A stretch of DNA of 64,000 bases from Ananas comosus. Its lineage: Eukaryota; Streptophyta; Magnoliopsida; Poales; Bromeliaceae. Positions 33,130 to 45,000 of the stretch are shown here, in pieces (position 1 is the stretch's first letter; each line of letters begins with the position of its first letter). The stretch spans positions 7,357,908-7,421,907 of the forward strand of contig NC_033641.1 of the NCBI RefSeq assembly GCF_001540865.1, written 5' to 3'. The notes beneath the pieces were generated by a model that was given only the letters and a program-made list of their open reading frames with translations, did not search any database and was not told the DNA's origin. The position numbers and the translations under genes are program-made.

Positions 33130-35849
33130 CGCTTACAGGTAGAAAATATGTTTGGACATAAAATTAAAGCTATTCAATCTGATGGTGCCAAAGAATTCAT
33201 GTCCAATGCCTTTCAAAATGAACTGCAACAAAATGGAATCTCACATCATATATCCTGCCTATATACACCTCATCAGAATGGTTCAGCTGAATGAAAACAT
33301 AGGCACATTGTTGATATGGGCCTTACTCTTCTCGCTCACTCATATTTACTCTCAAAATTTTGGGACTATGCCTTCGAAACTACATCATTTTAATTAATCA
33401 TCTCCCCGCTAAGTCATTAAACTACAAGACTCCCTTCCAAGTTTTACATGATCAAACCCCTAATTACAAAATTTTGCGTGATTTTGGGTGCTTATGTTTC
33501 CCATACCTTCGACCTTACACTCGCAATAAACTTGATTTGCGCTCTCGAAAATGTGTTTTTCTTGGCTATCCGTCTAACTATCATGGCTATCGTTGTTACG
33601 ATTCGAGTACTGGTTGCATTTTCATTTCCTGCACAGTTGTGTTTGATGAGCAATTATTTCCTTTTCATTCTTCTATGACGTCTACCGTGGCTGAGCATAA
33701 GCTGTCCCCTGTAGGGCCTTCCCTTTCTCTACTCTTTAACCCAATTATAGCCACACCCCCACCCACGCTTCCTTCTTCTAATGCCTCGAACTTTCCCATT
33801 ACCAACCCTAATCTTGAACCAACACCCACCTTGCCTCGTAGTTCAGTCACTGATCCGACGTCACAGGCTGGTCTTGTTAGTGACCCATTGCTGGCGCCCG
33901 ACATCATACATTAGTTTATCGACCCTTCGACAACAGCATCTTATTTTCTGTCTACATCAACAAGTGTTATCTCCTATGCTCCTACAACTGATAGTCGGCT
34001 ACAGCGCACTCATCCTATGGTAACAAGATCACAGGATGGCTCACTTCGACCACCGCGGTTTACTATTGCTAAAAAGTATTCGGTTGCGTTTGTTGTTTCT
34101 GCTAATTTGCAGGAGCCGTCATCATTTTCTAAGGCACAGAAGGATCCGCTATGGTGTAAAGCTATGCAGGGTGAATATCTGGCTCTTATCAATAATCATA
34201 CTTGGGATCTTGTCCTACCTCCTTCCTCTCATCATGTCATTGGGTGCAAATGGGCGTACAAGATCAAACAGAAAGCTGATGGATCTATTGATCGTTACAA
34301 AGCTCGCCTCGTTGCTAAAGGATTCAACCAGCAAGAAGGAATTGATTATGACGAAACGTACAGTCCAGTTATCAAACCAGTCACCATTCGAACTATCTTG
34401 GCCATTGCTACCTCCTTTCGTTGGCCTATCCGACAACTTGATGTTAAAAATGCTTTCTTACATGGCTATCTTGATGAGGAAGTTTACATGCAACAACCTC
34501 CTAGTTTTGTTGATCCTACACTAGCTCATTATGTTTGCCGCCTGCGCCGTTCTCTCTATGGGCTTAAACAAGACCCTCGGGCATGGTTTCTACGGTTAAG
34601 TGCATTTCTTCAACGACTTGGTTTTCGTGGATCCCATGCTGACCCTTCGTTGTTCATTCTTAACAGCTCTTCATCTCACTATTTTTTTTGATCTATGTTG
34701 ATGACATTATTCTTACTGGACCACCGAATGCCCCTTTCAACACCTTACTCACCTCGCTTCATCGGGAGTTTGCTATGAAGGACTTGGGACCACTGCATTT
34801 CTTTCTTGGCATCGAAGCCCGCTCCAGCCCTAACGGACTATATCTCACTCAGTCTAAATATATTCTTGACATTCTCAGCAGAAACTCAATGCTAGATTGC
34901 AAACCAATTGCTTCTCCAGTAACATCGGGCTCTCGCCTTTCTCTCAATGATGGTGATCGACATGATAATCCTTCCCTATATCGTAGTGTGGTTGGTTGTC
35001 TTTAGTATATAACTTTGACTTGACTAGACATTGCTTACGCTGTGAATCAGGTGTGTCAGTTCATGCATCAACCTAGCAAAATACACTGGATGGCAGTTAA
35101 ACGGATTCTACGATATTTGAAGGGTACTATTACTCATGGTCTTCTTCTTTGGCCAGGTGCCCCTCGCACTCTTCATGGTTTCTTGGATGCCGATTGGGCC
35201 GACAATCCTGACGATCGACGCTCAGTTAGTGGTTTTGCTATCTTCCTTGGTCCTAATTTAATCTCGTGGGTTTCAAAAAGCAACGCACTGTGGCACGCTC
35301 AAGCACAGAGTCTGAATACAAGAGCTTCGCTAATACCACTACCGAGTTGATTTGGATCCAGTCTCTTTTAGGCGAGTTAGGACTCCGACTTCGACAGCCT
35401 CCGATTTTATGGTGTGATAATATCTCGGCGATACACCTTACTGCCAATCCGGTCTTTCATGCTCGGACAAAACACATAGAAATTGATTATCACTTCGTTC
35501 GAGAGAGAGTCTTTAGTAACCAATTGCTTGTTCGCTTCCTGCGCTCCTTAGACCAAATTGCAGATGTTCTCACCAAAGGATTGTCACCTCCACGCTTCTC
35601 CGCCAATCGTGTTAAGCTCAACGTTGCTTCTTTCCCGTTGCGCTTGCGGGGGAGTAATAACCAAGGATAACTATTACACCTAGGATTAAATATTTGAAAT
35701 GCTACCCAGCTGTAATTAGTTGTATTATCTACAATTAGTTGTAACTGATTGTATCTTATATTATATATAGAAATGAACTCCTCCTCTATAATCAGGGAGG
35801 CTACAAACTAATTCATCTTCACCCACTCTCTCTCTCTCGTCCTATTACA
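33130..35849 (+). pseudogene. Ty1-copia retrotransposon: decayed integrase, reverse transcriptase, RNase H and 3' LTR
   Basis: Integrase core remains at 33150-33660: IQSDGAKEFMSN (Asp of D-D-E) and TPHQNGSAE (Glu), with YKTPFQVLHDQTPNY and GCLCFPYLRPYT following. Reverse transcriptase runs 34017-34990: WAYKIKQKADGSIDRYKARL, QLDVKNAFLHGYL, RRSLYGLKQ and the YVDD catalytic box at 34694-34705. RNase H follows: FLDADWADN, SSTESEY, LWCDN and the closing DVLTKGL. Breaks: stop codons inside integrase, a frameshift in the T8 run at about 34682-34689 just before YVDD, two stops at 35005-35025 and a frameshift near 35265. A polypurine tract GCGGGGGAG (35646-35654) precedes a short 3' LTR, about 35655-35849, ending ATTACA. 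The matching 5' LTR and gag are absent. Confidence 0.88.
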
Positions 35850-35854
35850 TCTAT

Positions 35855-38564
35855 TTTTTTTATAGGAGAGCCCCAAATCTTGAATAATCTTTTTCGCTTC
35901 ATAATATGAATCTAGCAAAGTTGATCCTTCAGGTAAAAACTTTTCATTTAATAATTGTAGTAACATGGTAAATGATGCATTACTCTACTTCCCAAGACTA
36001 TTGAATGAAGTAATTTTATTAATACAGATAATTTAGAGGTTCGCCGAGTATAATGGTTGATTAAGCTCCCTTAATAATCTATAAAATTTCCTAGCTTCAT
36101 CATTGGGTTCTTCTTCATGTTCTTCATGACTTGAGATATTAACGCTTTCATGATTCATAACGAGATCACTAAAATCTGGATATAAATCTCTTAAAATATC
36201 CTCCATCTTGCCATCACTTTTATCTTCTTCTATTTCCTCGGGATTTTCATCATCAGATTCAGATCGAGGCTCTCCTGACCTTTCCCTGTGATGATATCAA
36301 AAAGTATAATTATGAACAATTTCATAAACCTTTAAATGTGTCTCAACTATCTCAGGAGTTCCTGAATAAGTGTTACTACACTTAACGTAGGGACACCTGA
36401 TTTCATTATTATCTCCAGTTCTCTTAAATGTATAATTGAGAAAACTTTGAACACCTTTATCATATGCCTCATTAAGCCGATCATCAACCAAATCTATCCA
36501 AACCTTATTAGGTGCCATTCTCTTCTTGTAAGTTTGATAAAAATTAGAGCTCAAAATTACCTAAGCAACATAGACCGGTAAGCAACTTCACATAAAATTA
36601 ATATAATGTTTTAAAAAAAGCAACATTACGTATAACCTTATATAAGCCTAACTACAATAATTAATGGGTGTGAGTGAAAGACTCTTATTTAAAATTAAGA
36701 AGTGAGCAAACTACTACATATCTTCTAGCTAATTATTGGTACAAAAAAAAACCTAATTTAAGATAACATAGCAAAGAATAAAATTTTCTTTTTTATTACA
36801 CAATGAAGACATTATTTATTATGTAATCATAAAAATAAAGATAATTTTTATATCTATCAGTGCATAAAATTATTAAATTAAAATTATTAACTAACAGTGA
36901 ACTTTTATATTGATCTCTTATATAGTAGAGGAAGGCCATATAAATATATGGTCACTCAAGCACCTGGGCCCATATATTACTATCACACCACATGACACAC
37001 AAAAAAAATCATCTAACCTTTCTCATCCTTGATTATCAAAAGAAGAGCAAAAACTTATAATATAACATTCAATATATCAACCACCCAATAGTAATAATTA
37101 TTGCATAATATGAGTGTTCTTTTTCCAACCGTAGAAACTACAACAATACAATATAAAAAAAAATATTAACAAAAGCTAATAATACAAACATGAAATTAAA
37201 TCAACTACTACGCATTGGCTAAGTAAACAACTGAGTGAAGTTAATACCTAAGCTTTGGCGGCGGCGGCACGAAGGTTTTTAGTGGCAGAGGCAATGATGA
37301 TCCACGCCGATCCACGCAACCGAGTGACTACACGATTTCACACCAAATGTATCCAAAACGCCAAATGAATATTAGGTTGAAAAATATGAGATGGACAAAA
37401 TAAAAATATATGAATAAAATAAATGTAGATATTAACATTTTCTATAAAGAAAAAGATTAAAATAAAGCACCTCTAAGTATTCGGGATTCCAAATATTAAA
37501 TTTAAAAATTTTAAAAGCAAAATGGTAGTTGAAAGAAAATTTTGGCATTTTGAGAACTACATTAATTAAAAATTGGGGATTTTAGACTTTCATTATTTTT
37601 CATATTCTATAACACAAATGGGTCTCTTTCATAGGCATTTTGAGAAATATTAACTAAATTTGGGGGCTTCAAATTTTCATCAATTTTCATTTTTTATAAC
37701 ACAATAGTTCCCTCTCAGTTTTAATTAATACTAAAGCATATAACTCATGCTATTCAATTCACGAAAATTAATAAATAAAGCTTACAAATAGTAACCCCAT
37801 CACAACTTTCGCCTTAATAATTAGTGGAAGAAAAGGTTTACAAATGAGACTCATTACAAATATCATGTTAATAAAATAGAAGTATTTTGCGGATGAAGAT
37901 AAAAAATAGAGAGAGAGAGCTTACAAAGGGGACCCATTACATAAATTCCATCTTATAATGGTGAAAAACTATATAAATAAATTAATAAGAAAAACATAGT
38001 GAGAAAGAGATAGAGGACCACAGTAAAATGTATATGATAGCGAGTCGTGAGGCTTAGGAGTAGTTCGCCCTTCTATAGCGCGGGAGAGCGCGTGAACGTT
38101 TGCCGCCTCGTAAGCTCGTGCGTAGTTGCCAGCAAGCGAGTGCGTGAGTAGCCGCCGGTGTGCGAGTGCGTGAGGTGTTGGGAGAGGAATCCCTATGGTG
38201 AATAGGGCGGCAACTCAGGAGACATTAGAGGAGCTCAGGGGCTTAATTTGGGAGCTAGGTTAATCTTTGCCCCAAAAAGGATGCGGGAGCGTGTGGCAAG
38301 GCGTGAGATTTTAAATTTTTTTTTTTTTTTAATAATTAGGATTCATTTTGGGCCCGTCAAACTATTTTTAGGCCCGTCAAATTTTTTGTTGAGTATAATG
38401 ACTGGGCAGATGACTAATAACGGTGAAACAAAAATTTCGTCGCTAAATATTCGTTACCAAATAATATTCTATAGAGATATATTAAATTTTCTCTTTTTAG
38501 CAACCAATCACTTGTAGCACCCGTTGTTAAAAATTGGTCATTGAAAACTCAAATTGCTGTAGTG
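35855..38564 (-). pseudogene. CACTA (En/Spm) transposon, 5' part: terminus and transposase N-terminal region
   Basis: On the minus strand the element begins CACTACAGCAATTTGAG at 38564, a CACTA terminus. After about 2 kb of AT-rich leader, coding starts near 36518 with MAPNKVWIDLVDDRLNEAY and continues GVQSFLNYTF and IRCPYVKCSN, the transposase-associated zinc domain that opens plant CACTA transposases. Further along, an acidic region EEIEEDKSDGKMEDILRDLY and EEPNDEARKFYRLLRELNQP (to about 36030), then FTMLLQLLNEKFLPEG and LLDSYYEAKKIIQDLGLSYK (36000-35860) match the transposase. It stops where the copia 3' LTR ends, so the copia element or a later deletion removed the rest. In-frame stops are present; it cannot make transposase. 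Confidence 0.85.
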
Positions 38565-40307
38565 TAAAATATTTGGGGACTACAAGCATTTTATATTAGA
38601 AAATATCAAACCAAGTTTCAAAACAATTAAAAAAGGAACACGAAAATGCAAAACCACAAATCCCAAAGGAATTGCTTGAACTACGGGAACATCAGGGATC
38701 ACATAGATTAAATTAACATTTCAACTCTAAAGCTTAATTATATCTCAGAAGAGTAAGAGGGTTTCTCATTCAAGTGTGATCACCTTCCTCCTTAGATCAA
38801 TTCGCTCGCATTTCTCCTTCGTTCGAAAGCGCTCGCCTTTGCCTAGGGTTCGAATCGGCTCGTCCTTCTCGTGAGATTGAATCCTAGATCTTCTCTTCAA
38901 CAAAGAAACAAATGGTATAACACTTTCTCTCTCTTTCTCTCCGTCAAGTAAAAGGTAAGGACATTATTGTTATTTTGTGCTTTTCATTAACGGCATAGCT
39001 CCCTGTGCATAATTCTATAATTCGGAGGGGGCAAAGTGTAGGTTTTTTTTTGAAGGGGCGTGTGTGTGTGTGAAAAAGCAGATTTTGATAGAGGTATTTT
39101 CTATAATCTAGCCAAAAAGTAAAAGAGCAAAAATATGTGAAGATTTTCTAACTATAGTCATTCTAAATACCCTCCTGATTTATAATTTTTATTGTGATCT
39201 CTTAATTTTTTTTTTTTTGTTGAATTGAGCTATTTTAGCTAAATAAATTTTATATCTTATCTAATTGATTAATAATTTAATCAAATTTATAATTTAAATA
39301 CTTTATAGCAAATAAAACTAAATTAGTTAACTGTCAATAACTAATTGAGTATAAAAGTCATCAATAACTGAATTAACTTATAAAATAATCAAATTAAATA
39401 ATAAAAGTTAAAGAGATATAAAAATTAAGTGTTTTTTGAAGTGGCCTGTAGTTGATTGGGCATATGTAAAGAATGATTATAAAGAGGATAAGGATAAGAT
39501 TATATTTTTCCTCAAAAAACTCTATATGATTGAATTTTTTAAAAAAATCTTAAAATACTTTCATATAATTTTCCAAACTCCAAGGAGGACTCATGGTCTT
39601 TCTCGATCTCTTAATAGCTTTGCTCCTGTCTTCCTTCTTTTATCTCGATATGATGTCACTGAGCCTTCTCTAGGGTCGCTATGACGGTCTCATCAATGAA
39701 GAAGTGGAGTGATATAGCCGGCGATGTGACAAAGGCGGCTTGGAAAATAGAGATTGGGAGAAAGTGTGGAGAAAGCACATGAAGCAGTTAGGGCGACAGT
39801 GCATGGCGCAACATTTGTTGCTAAACGGGCCCACCATCGCAGCCAACAAGAAGGAATTGGAAGGAGGAGAGACCAGCGCTAGCATGTAAACCCTAACAGG
39901 TAGACCCTAGCAGGCGCCCTTACCGGTCAGCAGGGAGGGTGGAGAAAGAGGGGGGATTAACACTAGTGGATAGATCCCCCGCTCAACGGAAGTTGTTGCC
40001 ATCACGTTGATATCTTATTACAGATTCAGAAAGAATTATAGATGTGACGGTAATGTGGCAAAAAATAAGATTAAATCAATTTTGTGAGAATTTATATCAC
40101 CAAATATAAAAAAATTAAAAATTATTATGAAAAACAGTCCTAAAAATGCAATTTTATTGTTTTACAGGGGCATATATGTAATTATCAACACAAAATTAAA
40201 ACATCGAAGGAAATGGGAAACGAAAAGGGCGAGAGGAGGGGGCGAGAGAGGAAAAAAAGAAAGAGGGCAGTAGGGAAGCAAAAGCAAGCAGACGCCAGAC
40301 AGCAAGG
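38565..40307. other. Intergenic, with a truncated Mutator-like end
   Basis: No gene recognised. From about 38940 to 39113 there is the right part of a Mutator-like element related to 30860-31517: CTCCCTGTGCATAATTC, GCAAAGTGTAGGTTTTTTTT, TGTGTGTGTGTGAAAAAGCA and the terminus TAATCTAGCC. The matching left end is missing. A C/T-rich stretch at 38780-38950 looks like a 5' leader but no exon follows. 40200-40307 is AG-rich and is probably the original RPN7 upstream region, separated from the gene by the next element. Confidence 0.5.
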
Positions 40308-40315
40308 GTTCGGAG

Positions 40316-41968
40316 CATAGTTAGTTAATTCGCGAATTATTCGCGAATTTTTGAAATACCGAATAAAACTCCCGTTTTCGTATTTTTCCCAAAAATTCGG
40401 AATAATTCGCGTTTTTTTTGGGTAAAAGGAATTATTCGCGAATTAAACGGGATTCGCGAATAATTTGGCCCAAAAAATTGGCCCAGAATCAGGTTTGCCT
40501 CGCCCAAAACCCACTCTGCCTCACGGCCCTCACGGCCTCACCCTGTCGCCCAAAAGGCCAAAAAAAAAAAAAAAAACAAAAACAAAAACAAAAACCTTGT
40601 GAAAAGAATCGCTCCCCTCCCACGAGTCCCCAAAAACGGGTTTGCCCTAACTTCTCACACCTGACCCCTGCGGCGGTCGCCCTCTTCCCTTCCGGCCGGT
40701 CGTCGAACGCCATCGCGGAAGCCCTCCTCTTCAGAAATCGAAGACCGAAGATCGGGTCCTTCACTCTTCAGAAATCGAAACCCTCCTCGTCGCCTCTTCC
40801 TCTTCCGCTTCCGCTTCCGCTATCCAACGGTAGATCAGTAATCGGGTGGTTCTTTACAAACCAGGTACGATTTGAGATTTCGGTGGTTCTTCAAAGCAAA
40901 AGTTGCAAGCTTTTAGTCCATCTGATGGATACTTTTTTATACACAAATGGCTGAGTGCTTAATTGAATGTGTCCATTCTCTGTTATGCACAAAGAAGACC
41001 CAAACATAGTGCTAAATAATAATCTTAATTAACTTAGGGACCAGGAACTCTTGTATTATACCTAGTCAATTTCATGATCTTGTCGTCACTTGCAAAAGGA
41101 AAATTTTGTTGTGGTCTTTCATGGACAATTGACTCAGTGGGGTTTCTACTTAATTTTTGAAACATAACTTTTTAGTATTAGAAATGCAGCAATTTTTCAC
41201 TATACAATGAGAAGATCTGGAGAATAAGAGTTTGAAAATGTTTAACTGTAGAATCCTTCTCTTTCTCTAAACTCCGGGTTTCTATATTAGTCCTAGTTAA
41301 GTTGTTGTTAATTGTTGTTACATTCATTAATTTGCTTATTGTTGTATGAAGAGTGAAGATGTCTAGCTTTTATGTATGTTTATATGTGGAATTGTGTGCT
41401 TGTATGCTTTATGTTTATTCAAGCTTTTATGTATGCTTATATAATTAATAGTGAACTTTATGTATCTTTTATTTATTTACTGTTTATACTTTAGAATTTA
41501 GATATGCTAGCATGCAGTTATGGACTATGCAAAGTGCCAATTTCATCTTGTATTTAGTTTCGAACTATGCTTGTATGTGAACCGTTTATATTTTACATTT
41601 AAATATGGACTATCTTGATCTCTATTTGCTTAATTATTTCTTTCTTTTGAGGCATAATATAGTTTACTATTTTTTTTACTTACTTAGTTTAATTTTGTAG
41701 CTCTTTATTCTTATATTCTTAAAAAATATGAATATTTATGCTAATAGCATAAATCTTGAGAGAAAAAAAAAACTTAATTTAGTAGCCGAATTTTTGATCC
41801 CGAATTTTTAATCGGTGAACGTATAATATCCGTATATATCACGTATCCGAATAATTGGCGAATCCGTTTTTTAGCCCTTTTTTTCAACGAATTTAAAAAT
41901 TAGAAGACGAATTTTATCCGAATTATACCCGTACTGAATTTTTGCCGAATCCGAATTAACTAACTATG
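40316..41968. mobile_element. hAT-like element inserted just upstream of the RPN7 start codon
   Basis: Ends: CATAGTTAGTTAATTCGCGA on the left, and on the right the complement of CATAGTTAGTTAATTCGGAT, so 17 terminal bases match. Subterminal regions are full of ATTCGCGAA and CCGAAT words on both sides, usual for hAT transposons. The flanks GTTCGGAG (40308-40315) and GTTCTAAG (41969-41976) agree at 6 of 8 positions, an aged 8-bp target duplication. It is 1653 bp long. Inside are a C-rich leader-like stretch (40600-40860) and AT-rich filler; no transposase domain is readable. The right edge is 64 bp from the RPN7 ATG. Confidence 0.85.
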
Positions 41969-42040
41969 GTTCTAAGATCCGGAAGGGGAGGAGGTCTCAG
42001 GTCTGTCCCGGGCGTAACACCAGCTTGGAAAAAAGCGGAG

Positions 42041-45000
42041 ATGGAGGGTCAAGAAGGCAAGCAGCAGCCGCACCTGGCCCTCGCCCACAAGCTCTTTCTG
42101 CTCGCCCACCCCGACGTAGACGACATCGACAAGGTCAGACTGCGCGACGAGGTCCTCGACGCCGTCAAGGCCGACGGTAATCATCATCACCGCCGCCACT
42201 CCCGTCTTCCCCTTTCTTGCCCGGCACACCACCATCTTTTCAATTTCTCGTCTCGTTACTTTACTTATGATTGTGCACCCCCTTGGTTTTTTTATTTTAT
42301 TTTATTTATTTTTTTTATTGGTGTGCCCTAGATATGGCCTCGCTGTACGAATCCCTGGCGGCCAAATCCGTGCTGGAGATGGACGCCGGGCTTCTCGAAT
42401 CTATGCGGCAGAGGATCGACGAGGAGGTCAAGAAGCTCGACGACAGGTGAGATCTTCGTTTCTCCTCATTGAATGGTAACGAAAAGGCGTTGATTACGGA
42501 TCCTGTTTAATTTGGACAAGGAACAGGAAGCAGAATGTGTGATTATTCTCCTTTGGGTTGAGACCTCTCAACTTTTCGGAAGAAACTCTATTTGTTTTTG
42601 GATTCCAAGCATTAAAACGGTAAAAAAAATAAAAAAAATAAAAAATAGTAATTTGTAATGTGTTAGCTGCACTGTATTTGTAATAGGATACTATCCATTT
42701 AGTGCTTTGTATTTGTAATAGGATACTATCCATTTAGTGCTCTGTGGTGAGAAATCCTGTCACTGATTCATATGGTGGTGCTGAGATCGAACTTGGTCCG
42801 GTCTTTGGTTTGAAATGCAGTATGCATCCGTGTAAGTAGCCAAAATATGTGTGTGCGGTTGCCTGACTGCACTGCATTGGATCAACTCGACCAAGACTGT
42901 ATAAGATTTAAGTATTACTCTTTTCGTCCCTCCTGAAGCCTCTGAGTTAGATCTGGGTACAAATTATGAATGTCTATATTCCAATAGTCTGTTTTGCATA
43001 CCTTATATTTCTTTTTCTTTGGAAGGTTTCTACATTTCGTGTCTGTAGAACAAATATATTATCATGAAATATAAATGTCTTTTTCATTTTTTTTTCTTCT
43101 TATAATTTACATTCTATACCGACTTTTTTAGAAACTTGGCACAGTTGATTGAAGTCACGTCTGTCTAGATAATTGGAGAGGAATTTAAATCCTTCATGGT
43201 GTTTCCGAACGCTCTTGTTACTTTAGCCAGCAGATGTTGGATGCTTATAGATACGTTTTGGGATATTTGCTACTTGTATATGAAGCTTAGGATGAGAAAC
43301 CCAAGTTCATTAAATATTTGATCTTGGAAGAGATGGTGTAACAAAACGATTCGGGGACAAAATAACCTTTAAACATTTTCTCTCATGCTTATTTTGGAGA
43401 TAACTATTGAAAGTTGAAACTTGAAATTACTTGTAAAATATGATGTTCTAAATTAGAATAGTAACAACATTTACGGGTGTAAACTGACCCTTGGTATAGT
43501 TTATATACTTGAAAGCTGATTTGATGTCTTTGGTTTTCGTAGGATTTAGGTTTATTTTACAGGAACGTATAGCTTAACAGTTTGAAATCAATTATGGACT
43601 TTGATCCTTTAACTCTCCTACGAACATTGCTCGAGGATATCTTGGTTGCTTTCTTTGAAGAGAAGTATCTAGTGGATAAACTTACGATTGGATTGTATGA
43701 GATATGAGATATTATAAACCTGTCACATTATAAACAAAACCTTTTAGCTATAGATTACCCATGAGAGGCTTTATGATTTCAAATTTCTTTCCTCTTGGTT
43801 GAATTCAGGTTCATTTTAGAGTTGAAAACTATATGGTTATGTGTGGCTGCGTGAACCTGCATATGCTGTTGTCTTCGCTTGATTCTCTTGTTTTGAATCT
43901 ATTAGCCAAGGGCCTCCGTCACACAATGGATACGGTACTGCTAATGCCATTCATTTTAGGTAGATATAAGTGGGTCAAACATTGCATGTCGATTAAAAAC
44001 TTGAACTCTATTTTTTATCTACTGTTCTCTATAGTTATGTGGATTACAAACATTCAATGTAGATTATAAACTTGAACCCTAATTTTTATCTACGGTTCTA
44101 TATAGTTATGTGGATTACAAAAGTTGTATGTAGATTATAAACTTGAACCCTGATTTTTTATCTATAGTTCTTTATAGTTATTACTTGTATTATATATTTT
44201 TCTAATTTGAATAGTGATAAACATTTTCTCTAAATCCCTGGTAAGCCTTTAATTGTTAAACCACATGAGTCTGCATATGCTCCTGCATATTGCATATGTT
44301 CTATGTTGTTGGCTGACTATTGCAAATCATATTTGCCTTCTAGTACATTGGTCTAGGTTGATGCACGGCATTTCTTTTAAAGTTAGGTGGAGGCAATTTT
44401 ATTTTGAAGTCCATATGTATATTGGTTCAGTCAGGACATTTTAAACTATTATGCTACTAGGATCTAAACTTACACATTAGAAAGGGTTCAGTTTAATCTG
44501 GTACAGAGTTCATTTGGATTGGGACCTTATTTTGGTCTTGAATATTTTGGGGTCAATTAATGTCTTATATTAGTCAACTGGGATGCATCAGTTTGGCTTG
44601 GGTATATTTGGACTTAATGCTAGTAGGATTTTTGGGTCTTTTTCACATAAATAAAGTCCTAGGGCTGATTTAGTATTTAGAATTTTGTTGAGGAAAATTA
44701 GGAGTTTGTAAGTTTACTTCACGTATGCATGAAGCTGAAACCTAATGTTTCTCTCTTTTTTTTTCCTTCCTTTCTTTTTCTCTCCATTTTTTCTTTCTCT
44801 TCTCTCAACCATTCTTGTTGTCCAAATACCAAAAAGGAAGAAAAAAGAAAGCTGTGTGAGCCAGCTGTGATTGACCAGAACCAGATGTTAATGACATTTG
44901 ATAGCAAGTAACCAAGTCCTAGTGGGTTGCTAGAACAGCGACCATAGGGCTGTAAAGCATTGCACTCTGAACACAACGGGATGGATTGGGCAATACCTTA

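Noticed and set aside
33665..33907. Minus-strand open frame in the copia region
   Set aside because: Shadow of the plus-strand linker between integrase and reverse transcriptase.
31658..35849. One single copia element from the LTR at 31.66 kb to the LTR ending at 35.85 kb
   Set aside because: The two LTR sequences share no similarity (TGTGACCC... about 1.4 kb against a short block of about 195 bp), so they belong to different elements.
40418..40954. 178-residue open frame on the plus strand
   Set aside because: Inside the hAT-like element; poly-Lys, Pro and Leu runs from simple sequence, no hAT transposase motif.
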